From positions 62,001 to 126,000 of the forward strand of contig NZ_PVTI01000006.1 of assembly GCF_003002895.1 (NCBI RefSeq): DNA of 64,000 nucleotides. The letters are read 5' to 3'. Every line of letters starts with the position of its first letter. The first letter of the stretch is position 1. The position numbers were made by a program, and so were the translations under genes. Under the pieces are notes generated by a model. The model was not told the origin of the DNA and did no database searches. It worked only from the letters and a program-made list of their open reading frames with translations. This DNA is from Knoellia remsis. Its GTDB lineage: Bacteria; Actinomycetota; Actinomycetes; Actinomycetales; Dermatophilaceae. Below are positions 1 to 8,073 of this stretch, piece after piece.

Positions 1-391
1 GCACCCGGAGATCTCGCGCATCACCGTCGTCGTCGACGTCGAGGGGCTGCCGCTCGAGCAGGTGACCAAGCAGCTCAACAAGCTCGTCGAGGTGCTCAAG
101 GTCGTCGAGCTCGACGCGACCGCCGTCCAGCGACAGGTCATGCTCATCAAGGTGCGCGCCGACTCGGCGACCCGCAGCCAGGTCCTTGAGCTCGTCCAGC
201 TGTTCCGGGCCAAGGTTGTCGACGTCGCCAGCGAGTCCGTGACGATCGAGGCCACCGGCCACGCGGAGAAGCTCGAGGCGCTGCTCGGGGTCCTCGAGCC
301 CTACGGCGTGCGCGAGCTCGTCCAGTCGGGCCTCGTCGCCATCGGCCGCGGCCCGCGCTCGATCACCGACCGGGCCCTGCGCGGCGCCTGA
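1..391 (+). CDS. ilvN: Acetolactate synthase small (regulatory) subunit, 3' part
   Basis: The reading frame is open from base 2 and encodes about 129 residues that match the C-terminal three quarters of IlvN. The visible start (HPEISRITVVVDVEG) is the end of the N-terminal ACT domain, and PLEQVTKQLNKLVEVLKVVEL is the usual IlvN signature. IlvN binds valine and stimulates the catalytic IlvB subunit, which makes acetolactate or acetohydroxybutyrate. About 40 N-terminal residues lie outside the window. ilvC follows 102 bp downstream on the same strand, the usual actinobacterial ilvBNC order. Confidence 0.93.
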   Translation, partial: HPEISRITVVVDVEGLPLEQVTKQLNKLVEVLKVVELDATAVQRQVMLIKVRADSATRSQVLELVQLFRAKVVDVASESVTIEATGHAEKLEALLGVLEPYGVRELVQSGLVAIGRGPRSITDRALRGA

Positions 392-1522
<1,131 letters not shown>

Positions 1523-1552
1523 CAGGGGGCTGTGCCCTTTCCCGCCTGATCA

Positions 1553-1605
1553 CGGAACCGGGGCGTTCGTGGCGGAACCGTCCCGCCACGAACGCCCCGG
1601 TTCCG
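1553..1605 (+). terminator. Perfect 23-bp hairpin after ilvC
   Basis: Bases 1553-1575 and 1583-1605 are exact reverse complements, separated by a 7-nt loop. There is no T-tract, as is common for actinobacterial terminators. The hairpin lies between the ilvC stop and the DedA-like gene and probably terminates ilvBNC. Confidence 0.8.
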
Positions 1606-1624
1606 CCGTGAACGAGGCGCTGCA

Positions 1625-1630
1625 TACAGT
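1625..1630 (+). promoter_or_regulatory. -10 box TACAGT of the DedA-like gene
   Basis: TACAGT ends 6 nt before the GTG start at 1637, so transcription would begin at or next to the start codon (leaderless). No clear -35 box is seen. Confidence 0.45.
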
Positions 1631-1636
1631 GACGGC

Positions 1637-2101
1637 GTGAGCGAGCTCGTCGAGGGATGGCCGGTCTGGGCCGTGTTCGCGGCGTTCTGGCTCATCGCGC
1701 TGCTCCGCTCGAACGCGACCTACTGGGCCGGGCGCGGGCTGCGCGCCGGAGGAGAGCGGTCGCGGCTCGCGGAGCGCCTCGACCGGCCGGCGGTGGTCCG
1801 GACCGAGGCGCTGGTTCGCCGGTTCGGCGCACCGGCGGTCGTGCTGAGCTTCCTCACCGTGGGGGTGCAGACGCTCATCAACGCGGCCGCGGGGGCGTTG
1901 CGTATGCCGCTCGCGCGCTACCTGCCCGCGTCGGCCCTCGGGTCGGTGCTGTGGGCGACGCTCTACACGTCGGTCGGGGTGGCGCTGTGGGAGGCGGTGA
2001 CGGGAGGCCGGTGGTGGTGGTTGCTCGTGCCCGTGGCTGTCGCCGGACTCGTCGTGGGCGTCACGCGGTGGGCCCAGCAGCGAGTGCCGTCAGGTCGGTG
2101 A
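1637..2101 (+). CDS. DedA/VTT-like small membrane protein
   Basis: This 154-residue protein has hydrophobic segments near residues 10-24, 66-84, 94-112 and 125-142. The arrangement (YWAGRGLRAGG, then a short charged stretch with RRFGAPAVVLSFLTVG, then AAGALRMPLARYLPASALGSVLW) resembles the core of the SNARE-associated/DedA (VTT) family, whose members are membrane lipid scramblases or transporters. It is shorter than typical DedA proteins (about 200 residues). The GTG start has no Shine-Dalgarno sequence but has a TACAGT box 6 nt upstream. Its 3' end overlaps the convergent SDR gene by 12 bp. The family call is by pattern only. Confidence 0.65.
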   Translation: MSELVEGWPVWAVFAAFWLIALLRSNATYWAGRGLRAGGERSRLAERLDRPAVVRTEALVRRFGAPAVVLSFLTVGVQTLINAAAGALRMPLARYLPASALGSVLWATLYTSVGVALWEAVTGGRWWWLLVPVAVAGLVVGVTRWAQQRVPSGR

Positions 2102-2872
2102 GTGGAACCGGCGGGGGAGCGGCCGGGGCTGCGTCTCGAGCCACTGCTCGAAGGTCTGCCCGCCGAGCTCGGTATCCGGGCCCGGCAGGATGCGGCCCTC
2201 GGAGAAGCCCTTGAGCGCGTCCCCGACGGCCGGGATGCGCACGAGTCGTGGGGGAGTGCGGCCGTCGTGTGCGGCGACGAGGTCGAGGACCTGTCGTGTG
2301 GTGTATGCCGTGGGGCCAGCGAGGTCGGTCGCGCGCGTGAACCCGTCGGGTCGCGGGCCGGTCGCGTGGTCGGCGAGGCGTTCGGCGACCCAGTCGATGT
2401 CGACGGGTTGGATGCGCATGTCTCCGAGCGCGAACGCGACCGGCCCGATCCGGCCGGCGGTCGCGAAGAACGCTGCGAGAGAGTGGAACTGGGTGGCTCG
2501 CACGATCGTGGCCGGGACGCCGGACTCCTCGAGCGCGCGCTCGGAGTCGACCTTCGCGCGGTAGTAGGGGTAGCCGATGCGGTCGCAGCCGACGATCGAG
2601 ATCGACACGACCTGGGCGGCCGAGCCGACTCGTCTCAGTGACTCGGCGATGCGACGGGCGCCCGCGACGTCGACCTCCTGGGGCGTGCGCTGCGACGTCG
2701 CCGCGTGGACGACCGCGTCGGCGACGGTCAGGACCTCGTCGAGGCCGGCCCCGGTCGCGAGGTCGACGCCGCTGCGCCGGCTCGCCGCCACCGCCTCGTG
2801 CCCTCGTGCGGAGAGCACCCGCACCACGCGCGCCCCGAGGTCCCCTGCGCCACCCGTCACGACGACTCGCAT
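2090..2872 (-). CDS. Atypical SDR / NAD(P)-binding oxidoreductase (NmrA-like)
   Basis: The N-terminal VVVTGGAGDLGARV gives the Rossmann GxxGxxG motif at residues 7-13, followed by an acidic or basic switch and AVVHAATS. YYRAK near residue 121 fits the YxxxK dyad of extended or atypical SDRs. At 260 residues with a PVDIDWVAE segment it resembles NmrA-like or NAD(P)H-binding proteins often annotated as nucleoside-diphosphate-sugar epimerases. The substrate is unknown. It is transcribed divergently from the mazEF-like pair, with only 17 bp between the two start codons. On its own strand a TAGTAT box lies 6 nt before its ATG. Confidence 0.8.
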   Translation of the reverse strand: MRVVVTGGAGDLGARVVRVLSARGHEAVAASRRSGVDLATGAGLDEVLTVADAVVHAATSQRTPQEVDVAGARRIAESLRRVGSAAQVVSISIVGCDRIGYPYYRAKVDSERALEESGVPATIVRATQFHSLAAFFATAGRIGPVAFALGDMRIQPVDIDWVAERLADHATGPRPDGFTRATDLAGPTAYTTRQVLDLVAAHDGRTPPRLVRIPAVGDALKGFSEGRILPGPDTELGGQTFEQWLETQPRPLPRRFHSPT

Positions 2873-2877
2873 GGCGG

Positions 2878-2884
2878 TATACTA
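2878..2884. promoter_or_regulatory. Overlapping divergent -10 boxes
   Basis: On the plus strand TATACT (2878-2883) ends 6 nt before the antitoxin ATG at 2890. On the minus strand TAGTAT (2884-2879) ends 6 nt before the SDR ATG at 2872. The two boxes overlap by 5 bp around the palindrome GTATAC, so the two promoters should exclude each other, and both transcripts should be leaderless. -35 boxes are weak. Confidence 0.55.
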
Positions 2885-2889
2885 CTGGT

Positions 2890-3117
2890 ATGACTGCCAC
2901 GACCATCAAGGTGCCCGTGGCGACGCGCGACCGGCTCAAGGAGCACGCCGCCCGTCGGGGCGAGACGCTCGCGGAGCACGTCGAGCGACTGCTCGACCTG
3001 GCCGATCGCGAAGACCGCTTCGCCAGTCTCCGCACGGCGATCGACGCCATGGACGAGGACGCCCGCACGGCATACGAGCACGAACGCGACGCCTGGCTCG
3101 ATGCCGACCTCTCCTGA
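2890..3117 (+). CDS. Antitoxin of MazEF-type pair (ribbon-helix-helix-like)
   Basis: The 75 residues begin MTATTIKVPVATRDRLKEHA, a typical ribbon-helix-helix N-terminus (a short beta strand, then a helix starting with arginine and leucine), and continue with an acidic, helical C-terminus ending DAWLDADLS that could wrap the toxin. ATG 2890 is chosen because it follows the TATACT box and gives the RHH start. The gene overlaps the toxin start by 17 bp, a common antitoxin-toxin arrangement. Antitoxins of this type usually repress their own promoter; the 17-bp divergent spacer is the obvious place for this. Confidence 0.8.
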   Translation: MTATTIKVPVATRDRLKEHAARRGETLAEHVERLLDLADREDRFASLRTAIDAMDEDARTAYEHERDAWLDADLS

Positions 3118-3439
3118 GCTCGTCCCCGGTGCGGTCCACTGGGCCGAGCTCGACCCGAGCGCGGGTCGCGAACAGGGCGGGCGCCGACCCGTTCTCGTCG
3201 TCGCGAGCCGGGGCTTCCTCGAGGTCGTCGACGCACTCGCCCTCGTGGTCCCGGTGACCTCGGTCGACCGGGGCTGGCCGAACCATGTCGCGCTCTCGGG
3301 CCTTGGGCGGGCGTCGTTCGCCATGACCGAGCAGGTCCGGGCGGTGTCCCGGCAGAGGTTGCACGGCCGCATCGGACTCGCCTCGGACGCGGAGCTGACC
3401 GAGGTGCGCCGCTGGCTGGCGGACTTCCTTGGGCTGTGA
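3101..3439 (+). CDS. mazF: MazF/PemK-family endoribonuclease toxin
   Basis: The 112-residue protein contains GAVHWAELDPSAGREQGGRRPVLVV, matching the MazF opening G-x-V-x-W-x-x-L-x-P-x-x-G-x-E-x-x-x-x-RPVLVV. It continues with PVTSVDRGWPNHVAL and QVRAVSRQRL, the MazF beta-barrel and active-site blocks. MazF toxins cleave single-stranded RNA at short motifs. It starts inside the antitoxin gene. The pair sits between metabolic genes and is the only clear accessory insertion in the left 8 kb. Confidence 0.88.
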   Translation: MPTSPELVPGAVHWAELDPSAGREQGGRRPVLVVASRGFLEVVDALALVVPVTSVDRGWPNHVALSGLGRASFAMTEQVRAVSRQRLHGRIGLASDAELTEVRRWLADFLGL

Positions 3440-3534
3440 ACCGGGCCCTTCCGGCAGGACGTGCGAGCGACTGGAGTGGTGGGCGTCACCGGTCCGCATC
3501 GCGGGCGGCGGCATCCACATGCTGGGCACGGCTC

Positions 3535-3540
3535 TAGACT
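3535..3540 (+). promoter_or_regulatory. Candidate -10 box of serA
   Basis: TAGACT lies 58 bp before the serA start in the 159-bp gap after mazF. No convincing -35 box is seen at the usual spacing. Confidence 0.3.
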
Positions 3541-3598
3541 CCAAGGGCACGACGAGGTGCGCCGTCCCCACCCCCGTGACCGCCTTGAAGGAACCCAC

Positions 3599-5182
3599 GT
3601 GACCAAGCCCGTTGTCCTGATCGCCGAGGAACTCAGCCCGGCCACCATCGACGCCCTCGGACCGGATTTCGAGATCCGCCAGACTGACGGCTCCGACCGC
3701 TCCCAGCTCATTCCGGCCCTCGCCGACGTCGACGCCGTGCTCATCCGCTCCGCGACGAAGATGGACGCCGAGGCCATCGCGGCCGCCAAGAACCTCAAGG
3801 TCATCGCCCGCGCCGGTGTCGGCCTCGACAACGTCGACGTCCCCGCCGCGACGCAGGCCGGCGTCATGGTCGTCAACGCGCCGACGTCCAACATCACGAG
3901 CGCCGCCGAGCTCGCCGTCGGCCTGCTCCTCTCGACCGCCCGCAACATCGCCCCGGCCAACCAGGCGCTCAAGGGCGGCGCGTGGAAGCGCAGCAAGTAC
4001 GGCGGTGTCGAGCTGCTCGACAAGAAGGTCGGCGTCGTCGGCTTCGGCCGCATCGGCCAGCTCGTCGCCGAGCGACTCAAGGGCTTCGGCGTCGAGATCC
4101 TCGCCTACGACCCCTACGTCTCGGCCCAGCGCGCCGGCCAGCTCGGCGCCCGCCTCGTCAGCCTCGACGAGCTGCTCGCCGAGTCCGACTTCATCACCGT
4201 CCACCTGCCCAAGAGCCCCGAGACCCTCGGCCTCATCGGCAAGGAGGCGCTGACCAAGGTCAAGCCGTCCGTGCGCATCATCAACGCCGCCCGAGGCGGC
4301 ATCGTCGACGAGGACGCCCTCGCCGAGGCCCTGCGCGAGGGCCGCGTCGCCGGCGCCGGCATCGACGTCTTCGCGACCGAGCCGACGACCGAGAGCCCGC
4401 TCTTCGAGCACGAGTCCGTCGTCGTCACGCCGCACCTCGGCGCGTCGACCGAGGAGGCCCAGGAGAAGGCCGGTGTCGCCGTCGCCAAGTCGGTGCGCCT
4501 CGCCCTCGGCGGCGACCTCGTCCCCGACGCCGTCAACGTCTCCGGCGGCGCCGTCGCCGAGGAGGTCCGCCCCGGCATCGACCTCGTCGAGAAGCTCGGC
4601 CGCATCTTCACCGGTGTCGCCGGCTCGGTCCCGGTCCAGCTCGACGTCGACGTGCGCGGCGAGATCACCGAGCACGACGTCTCCGTCTGGGAGCTCTCGG
4701 CGCTCAAGGGCCTCTTCACCGACATCTCCGAGGACCCGGTGACCTACGTCAACGCCCCGCTCCTCGCCAAGGACCGCGGCCTCGAGGTGCGCCTGCTCAC
4801 CGACGCCGTCTCCGAGGAGTTCCGCAACGTCACGACCCTGCGCGGCACCCTCGCCGACGGCACGACGGTCTCCGTCGCGGGCACGCTCACCGGCCCGAAG
4901 ATGGTCCAGAAGGTCACCGGCATCAACGGCTTCGACATCGAGGTGCCGCTGAGCGACCACATGGCGTTCTTCTCGTATGCCGACCGGCCCGGTGTCGTCG
5001 GTGTCATCGGTCGCCTGCTCGGCGAGGCCGACGTCAACATCGGCGGCATGCAGGTCGCGCGTGACGAGTCCGGCAAGGCCCTCGTCGCGCTCACCGTCGA
5101 CAACAAGATCCCTGCCGACGTCGTCGCGGCCATCGGCACGGAGGTCGACGCGGACGTCCGCGTCGTCGACCTCGTCGACTGA
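3599..5182 (+). CDS. serA: D-3-phosphoglycerate dehydrogenase (long form, ACT domain)
   Basis: SerA oxidises 3-phosphoglycerate as the first step of serine synthesis. GTG 3599 is chosen because VTKPVVLIAEEL is the usual N-terminus and a GAAGGA site lies just upstream; the frame is open further upstream but without a plausible start. The 527 residues are the long type. GFGRIG (148-153) binds NAD. R232, E261 and H279 (NAARGG, FATEPT, TPHLG) form the catalytic set. Residues about 300-450 are the allosteric substrate-binding domain, and the last 75 are an ACT domain with SYADRPGVVGVIGRLLG. Serine feedback is expected from the family. Confidence 0.97.
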   Translation: MTKPVVLIAEELSPATIDALGPDFEIRQTDGSDRSQLIPALADVDAVLIRSATKMDAEAIAAAKNLKVIARAGVGLDNVDVPAATQAGVMVVNAPTSNITSAAELAVGLLLSTARNIAPANQALKGGAWKRSKYGGVELLDKKVGVVGFGRIGQLVAERLKGFGVEILAYDPYVSAQRAGQLGARLVSLDELLAESDFITVHLPKSPETLGLIGKEALTKVKPSVRIINAARGGIVDEDALAEALREGRVAGAGIDVFATEPTTESPLFEHESVVVTPHLGASTEEAQEKAGVAVAKSVRLALGGDLVPDAVNVSGGAVAEEVRPGIDLVEKLGRIFTGVAGSVPVQLDVDVRGEITEHDVSVWELSALKGLFTDISEDPVTYVNAPLLAKDRGLEVRLLTDAVSEEFRNVTTLRGTLADGTTVSVAGTLTGPKMVQKVTGINGFDIEVPLSDHMAFFSYADRPGVVGVIGRLLGEADVNIGGMQVARDESGKALVALTVDNKIPADVVAAIGTEVDADVRVVDLVD

Positions 5183-5208
5183 GACCACGCACGCTCCGTC
5201 GAACCGAC

Positions 5209-5240
5209 GCAATCAGTGGACGGTGTCTCAGAACGTGAGC
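5209..5240 (+). repeat. Two dispersed repeat words after serA
   Basis: GCAATCAGTGG (5209-5219) is the core word of the tandem array at 63710-63823. GTCTCAGAACGTGAGC (5225-5240) recurs with one change at 7938-7953 after ilvE and contains the small inverted repeat CTCA/TGAG. Neither is coding. Confidence 0.5.
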
Positions 5241-5269
5241 CGGATCTTCCCGATAGTTGGACGTCCTCC

Positions 5270-5275
5270 TACCGT
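5270..5275 (+). promoter_or_regulatory. -10 box TACCGT before the leader peptide
   Basis: TACCGT ends 7 nt before the ATG of the 15-codon leader ORF, matching the leaderless arrangement seen elsewhere in the window. A possible -35 (TTCCCG, 5247-5252) is weak. Confidence 0.35.
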
Positions 5276-5282
5276 GGTCGGC

Positions 5283-5330
5283 ATGCAGCGGTTGAGCCTC
5301 CTCATTGCCAGCCGCGGCGAGGTCCGGTAG
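5283..5330 (+). CDS. Leader peptide (Leu/Ile-containing), putative attenuator
   Basis: This 15-residue ORF reads MQRLSLLIASRGEVR. It has leucine, leucine, isoleucine near its middle and ends inside a perfect 11-bp hairpin (5312-5322 with 5338-5348, 15-nt loop that contains the stop codon). This is the layout of ribosome-mediated attenuators of branched-chain amino acid genes in Actinobacteria. leuB begins 323 bp downstream with its own box, so how the two are coupled is unclear. Confidence that it is a leader is moderate; its regulatory target is inferred from position. Confidence 0.5.
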   Translation: MQRLSLLIASRGEVR

Positions 5331-5348
5331 TCAGCTCCCTCGCCGCGG
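5312..5348 (+). promoter_or_regulatory. Hairpin overlapping the leader-peptide stop codon
   Basis: CCGCGGCGAGG at 5312-5322 pairs exactly with CCTCGCCGCGG at 5338-5348. A ribosome stalled on the leucine/isoleucine codons would leave it free to form, whereas one at the stop codon would melt it. Confidence 0.5.
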
Positions 5349-5437
5349 AGATCCCGCGACGTCGCTGACCGGTTCGCCCACACCAGGGCTGGAGCCGACC
5401 GACCACCCCATTCAGACATGCCAGAAGGATGAGTTTC

Positions 5438-5518
5438 ATGAGCGAAGAGGCCAAGCAGGCACAGAAGGCGCTGCAGGAGTCGATGGACCTGCGCGACCAG
5501 GACCACACCGACGCCTGA
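5438..5518 (+). CDS. Possible 26-residue small protein
   Basis: The ORF reads MSEEAKQAQKALQESMD and then LRDQDHTDA: a highly charged, probably helical peptide. An AGAAGGA ribosome-binding site (about 5422-5428) lies at a good distance from the ATG, and a strong hairpin follows 17 bp after the stop. Those two signals are the case for a real gene; I recognise no homologue. It could also be a chance ORF in the leuB leader. Confidence 0.4.
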   Translation: MSEEAKQAQKALQESMDLRDQDHTDA

Positions 5519-5535
5519 CCTCACGGACTGACTGC

Positions 5536-5575
5536 CTCAGGGCCACGTGCATCCCCCGGATTGCGTGGCCCTGAG
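5536..5575 (+). terminator. 12-bp hairpin between small ORF and leuB
   Basis: CTCAGGGCCACG (5536-5547) pairs exactly with CGTGGCCCTGAG (5564-5575), with a 16-nt loop. It would end a transcript coming from the leader peptide or small ORF region, leaving leuB to its own promoter. Confidence 0.6.
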
Positions 5576-5640
5576 TCATGGGCCCGCAGGACCTGATTTC
5601 GAATGGCGGGACGGTGATCCCGGATGACGAGACGCGAACC

Positions 5641-5646
5641 TAGGGT
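5641..5646 (+). promoter_or_regulatory. -10 box TAGGGT of leuB
   Basis: TAGGGT ends 6 nt before the leuB ATG, the same spacing as at 1637, 2890, 19309, 42968 and 47089; the leuB mRNA would be leaderless. Confidence 0.5.
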
Positions 5647-5652
5647 GGGGAC

Positions 5653-6753
5653 ATGACCGACAGCAACGACGCGGGGACCGGTACGAGCGCAAAGCCCAAC
5701 AGCGAGAACGCGATCGACCTCGCAGTCATCGCCGGTGACGGCATCGGTCCCGAGGTTGTCGCCGAGGGTCTCAAGGTCCTCGAGGCGGTGACCGCGGGCA
5801 CCGGCACGAAGGTGACCAGCACGGCATACGACCTCGGCGCGAAGCGCTGGAACGCCACCGGCGAGACCCTCCCGGACAGCGTCCTGGACGAGCTGCGCCA
5901 GCACGACGTCATCCTGCTCGGCGCGATCGGCGACCCGAGCGTGCCGAGCGGCGTCCTCGAGCGCGGGATCCTGCTGCCGCTGCGGTTCGCGCTCGACCAC
6001 TTCGTCAACCTCCGCCCTGCCAAGCTGTTCCCCGGTGTCGAGTCGCCGCTCGCCATCGAGCGTGTCGCCCCCGACGGCATCGACTTCGTCGTCGTGCGTG
6101 AGGGCACCGAGGGTCCGTATGTCGGCAACGGCGGCTCGCTGCGCACCGGCACCCCGCACGAGATCGCGACCGAGGTGAGCGTCAACACCCGCTTCGGCGT
6201 GGAACGCGTTGTGCGAGAGGCGTTCTCGCGCGCGCAGGCGCGTCCGCGCAAGCACCTCACCCTCGTGCACAAGCACAACGTGCTCACCCACGCCGGGCAC
6301 CTGTGGCGGCGCACGGTCGAGGAGGTCGGCACGGAGTTCCCCGACGTCGAGACCGCCTACCAGCACGTCGACGCCGCGACGATCTTCCTCGCCACGGACC
6401 CCGGGCGGTTCGACGTCGTCGTCACCGACAACCTCTTCGGCGACATCATCACCGACATCGCCGCCGCCATCGCGGGCGGCATCGGCCTTGCCGCGAGCGG
6501 CAACATCAACCCCACGGGCGAGGCGCCGAGCATGTTCGAGCCGGTCCACGGGTCCGCCCCCGACATCGCCGGCCAGGGCAAGGCCGACCCGACCGCGACG
6601 ATCCTCTCGGTCGCGATGCTGCTCGACCACCTCGGCCGCACCGAGGAGTCCCAGCGCGTGGAGGCCGCGGTCGCCGCCGACCTCGCCGAGCGCGGTAGCG
6701 AGGTACGCACGACGAGCGCCATCGGTGACGCCGTCGCCGAGCGCCTGTCATAG
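5653..6753 (+). CDS. leuB: 3-isopropylmalate dehydrogenase
   Basis: LeuB oxidatively decarboxylates 3-isopropylmalate in leucine synthesis. The 366 residues include an extra, low-complexity N-terminus of about 20 residues before [15 protein letters not shown] (21-35); actinobacterial LeuB proteins are usually nearer 340. Active-site residues are visible: R121 in NLRPAK, Y156 in EGPYVG, K207 in LVHKHN, and D240, D264 and D268 in the metal site ([16 protein letters not shown]). The ATG sits 6 nt after a TAGGGT box, which supports this start despite the extension. Confidence 0.96.
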   Translation: MTDSNDAGTGTSAKPNSENAIDLAVIAGDGIGPEVVAEGLKVLEAVTAGTGTKVTSTAYDLGAKRWNATGETLPDSVLDELRQHDVILLGAIGDPSVPSGVLERGILLPLRFALDHFVNLRPAKLFPGVESPLAIERVAPDGIDFVVVREGTEGPYVGNGGSLRTGTPHEIATEVSVNTRFGVERVVREAFSRAQARPRKHLTLVHKHNVLTHAGHLWRRTVEEVGTEFPDVETAYQHVDAATIFLATDPGRFDVVVTDNLFGDIITDIAAAIAGGIGLAASGNINPTGEAPSMFEPVHGSAPDIAGQGKADPTATILSVAMLLDHLGRTEESQRVEAAVAADLAERGSEVRTTSAIGDAVAERLS

Positions 6754-6828
6754 GCTCACGAGCGAGCCACCCCTCGCACCCTCCCCCTCCGGTCGCGAGG
6801 AACCCTCTTCGCCCGGAAGGACCCCGCC

Positions 6829-7926
6829 ATGAGCGCCCTCTCGTTCACCGTCCAACGCCGACAGGACCCGGCCAGTGACGAGCGTCGCGCCGAGATCCTC
6901 GCCAACCCCGGCTTCGGAGTGCACTTCACCGACCACATGGTCACGGCGACGTGGACCAAGGACGGCGGCTGGGCCGACGGTCGTGTCAGCGCCTACGGCC
7001 CGATCCAGCTCATGCCGAGCGCGGCAGTCCTGCACTACGCGCAGGAGATCTTCGAGGGGATGAAGGCCTACCGGCACGCCGACGGCTCGGTGTGGACGTT
7101 CCGCCCCGAGGCCAACGCCGCGCGCATGCAGCGCAGCGCTCGCCGGCTCGCCCTGCCCGAGCTGGGTGAGGAGGACTTCGTCGCCTCCCTCAAGGCGCTC
7201 GTCGAGGTCGACCAGGCGTGGGTCCCCGAGGCTGACGGGTCCGAGGCGAGCCTCTACCTGCGGCCGTTCATGTATGCGTCGGAGGCGTTCCTCGGGGTGC
7301 GCCCGGCCAACGTCGTCACCTACTCCGTCATCGCCTCGCCCGCCGGACCGTACTTCTCCGGCGGCCTCAAGCCGGTGACGCTGTGGATCTCGCAGCACTA
7401 CGCGCGCGCCGGCGTCGGCGGCACCGGCTCGGCCAAGTGTGGCGGCAACTACGCGTCCTCGCTCGCCGGCCAGCTCGAGGGCATCGAGAACGGCTGCGAC
7501 CAGGCCGTCTTCCTCGACTCCGCCTCGCAGGAGTACATCGAGGAGCTCGGCGGCATGAACCTCTTCTTCGTCACCAAGGACGGTCAGCTCGTGACGCCCG
7601 AGCTCACCGGCTCGATCCTCGAGGGCATCACCCGCAGCTCCATCCTCGAGCTCGCCAAGGACGAGGGCCTCGAGCCCGTCGAGCGGCGCATCCCCATCCA
7701 GGAGTGGAAGGACGGCGTCGCATCGGGTGACATCCTCGAGATCTTCGCCTGTGGCACGGCCGCGGTCGTCACGCCCGTCGGCGAGCTGCGCTGGGAGGGC
7801 GGCACGGCTCCGGCAGTCGGCGGCGCCGAGGGTGGCGAGGTCACCCGGTCGATCCGCTCGCGCCTGCTGGACATCCAGTACGGCCGCGCCGAGGACTCGC
7901 GCGGCTGGCTCACCCGCCTCGCCTGA
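6829..7926 (+). CDS. ilvE: Branched-chain amino acid aminotransferase
   Basis: IlvE performs the last transamination to leucine, isoleucine and valine with PLP. The 365 residues are of the fold-type IV, mammalian-like BCAT length. K203 in GTGSAKCGGNYASS is the PLP lysine, and EIFEGMKAY and LYLRPFMYASE are conserved substrate blocks. A GGAAGGA ribosome-binding site precedes the ATG. It is 75 bp after leuB and probably co-transcribed with it. A copy of the GTCTCGGAACGTGAGC repeat follows 12 bp after its stop. Confidence 0.95.
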   Translation: MSALSFTVQRRQDPASDERRAEILANPGFGVHFTDHMVTATWTKDGGWADGRVSAYGPIQLMPSAAVLHYAQEIFEGMKAYRHADGSVWTFRPEANAARMQRSARRLALPELGEEDFVASLKALVEVDQAWVPEADGSEASLYLRPFMYASEAFLGVRPANVVTYSVIASPAGPYFSGGLKPVTLWISQHYARAGVGGTGSAKCGGNYASSLAGQLEGIENGCDQAVFLDSASQEYIEELGGMNLFFVTKDGQLVTPELTGSILEGITRSSILELAKDEGLEPVERRIPIQEWKDGVASGDILEIFACGTAAVVTPVGELRWEGGTAPAVGGAEGGEVTRSIRSRLLDIQYGRAEDSRGWLTRLA

Positions 7927-7937
7927 GGCGTGCGTGT

Positions 7938-7953
7938 GTCTCGGAACGTGAGC
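7938..7953 (+). repeat. Second copy of GTCTC(A/G)GAACGTGAGC
   Basis: This 16-bp word differs at one base from the copy at 5225-5240. It is 12 bp after the ilvE stop, in the leader of the amine-catabolism operon. Confidence 0.45.
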
Positions 7954-8037
7954 GCACCAAAAGGTGCACGAACGAACCATTGACGACGTGGCGCGAGTGG
8001 GTGTTTCCTGTCCCCGGTTGAGGTTTCGGGACAAAGG

Positions 8038-8053
8038 GGTCCGGAAGCGGACC
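8038..8053 (+). promoter_or_regulatory. Inverted repeat GGTCCG-N4-CGGACC, possible GntR operator
   Basis: A perfect 6-bp inverted repeat lies 20 bp upstream of the permease ATG. FadR-type GntR regulators bind short palindromes near their operon promoter, and such a regulator is the second gene here. That it is the operator is inference. Confidence 0.35.
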
Positions 8054-8073
8054 ATTTGGCGACAGGAGCACCC

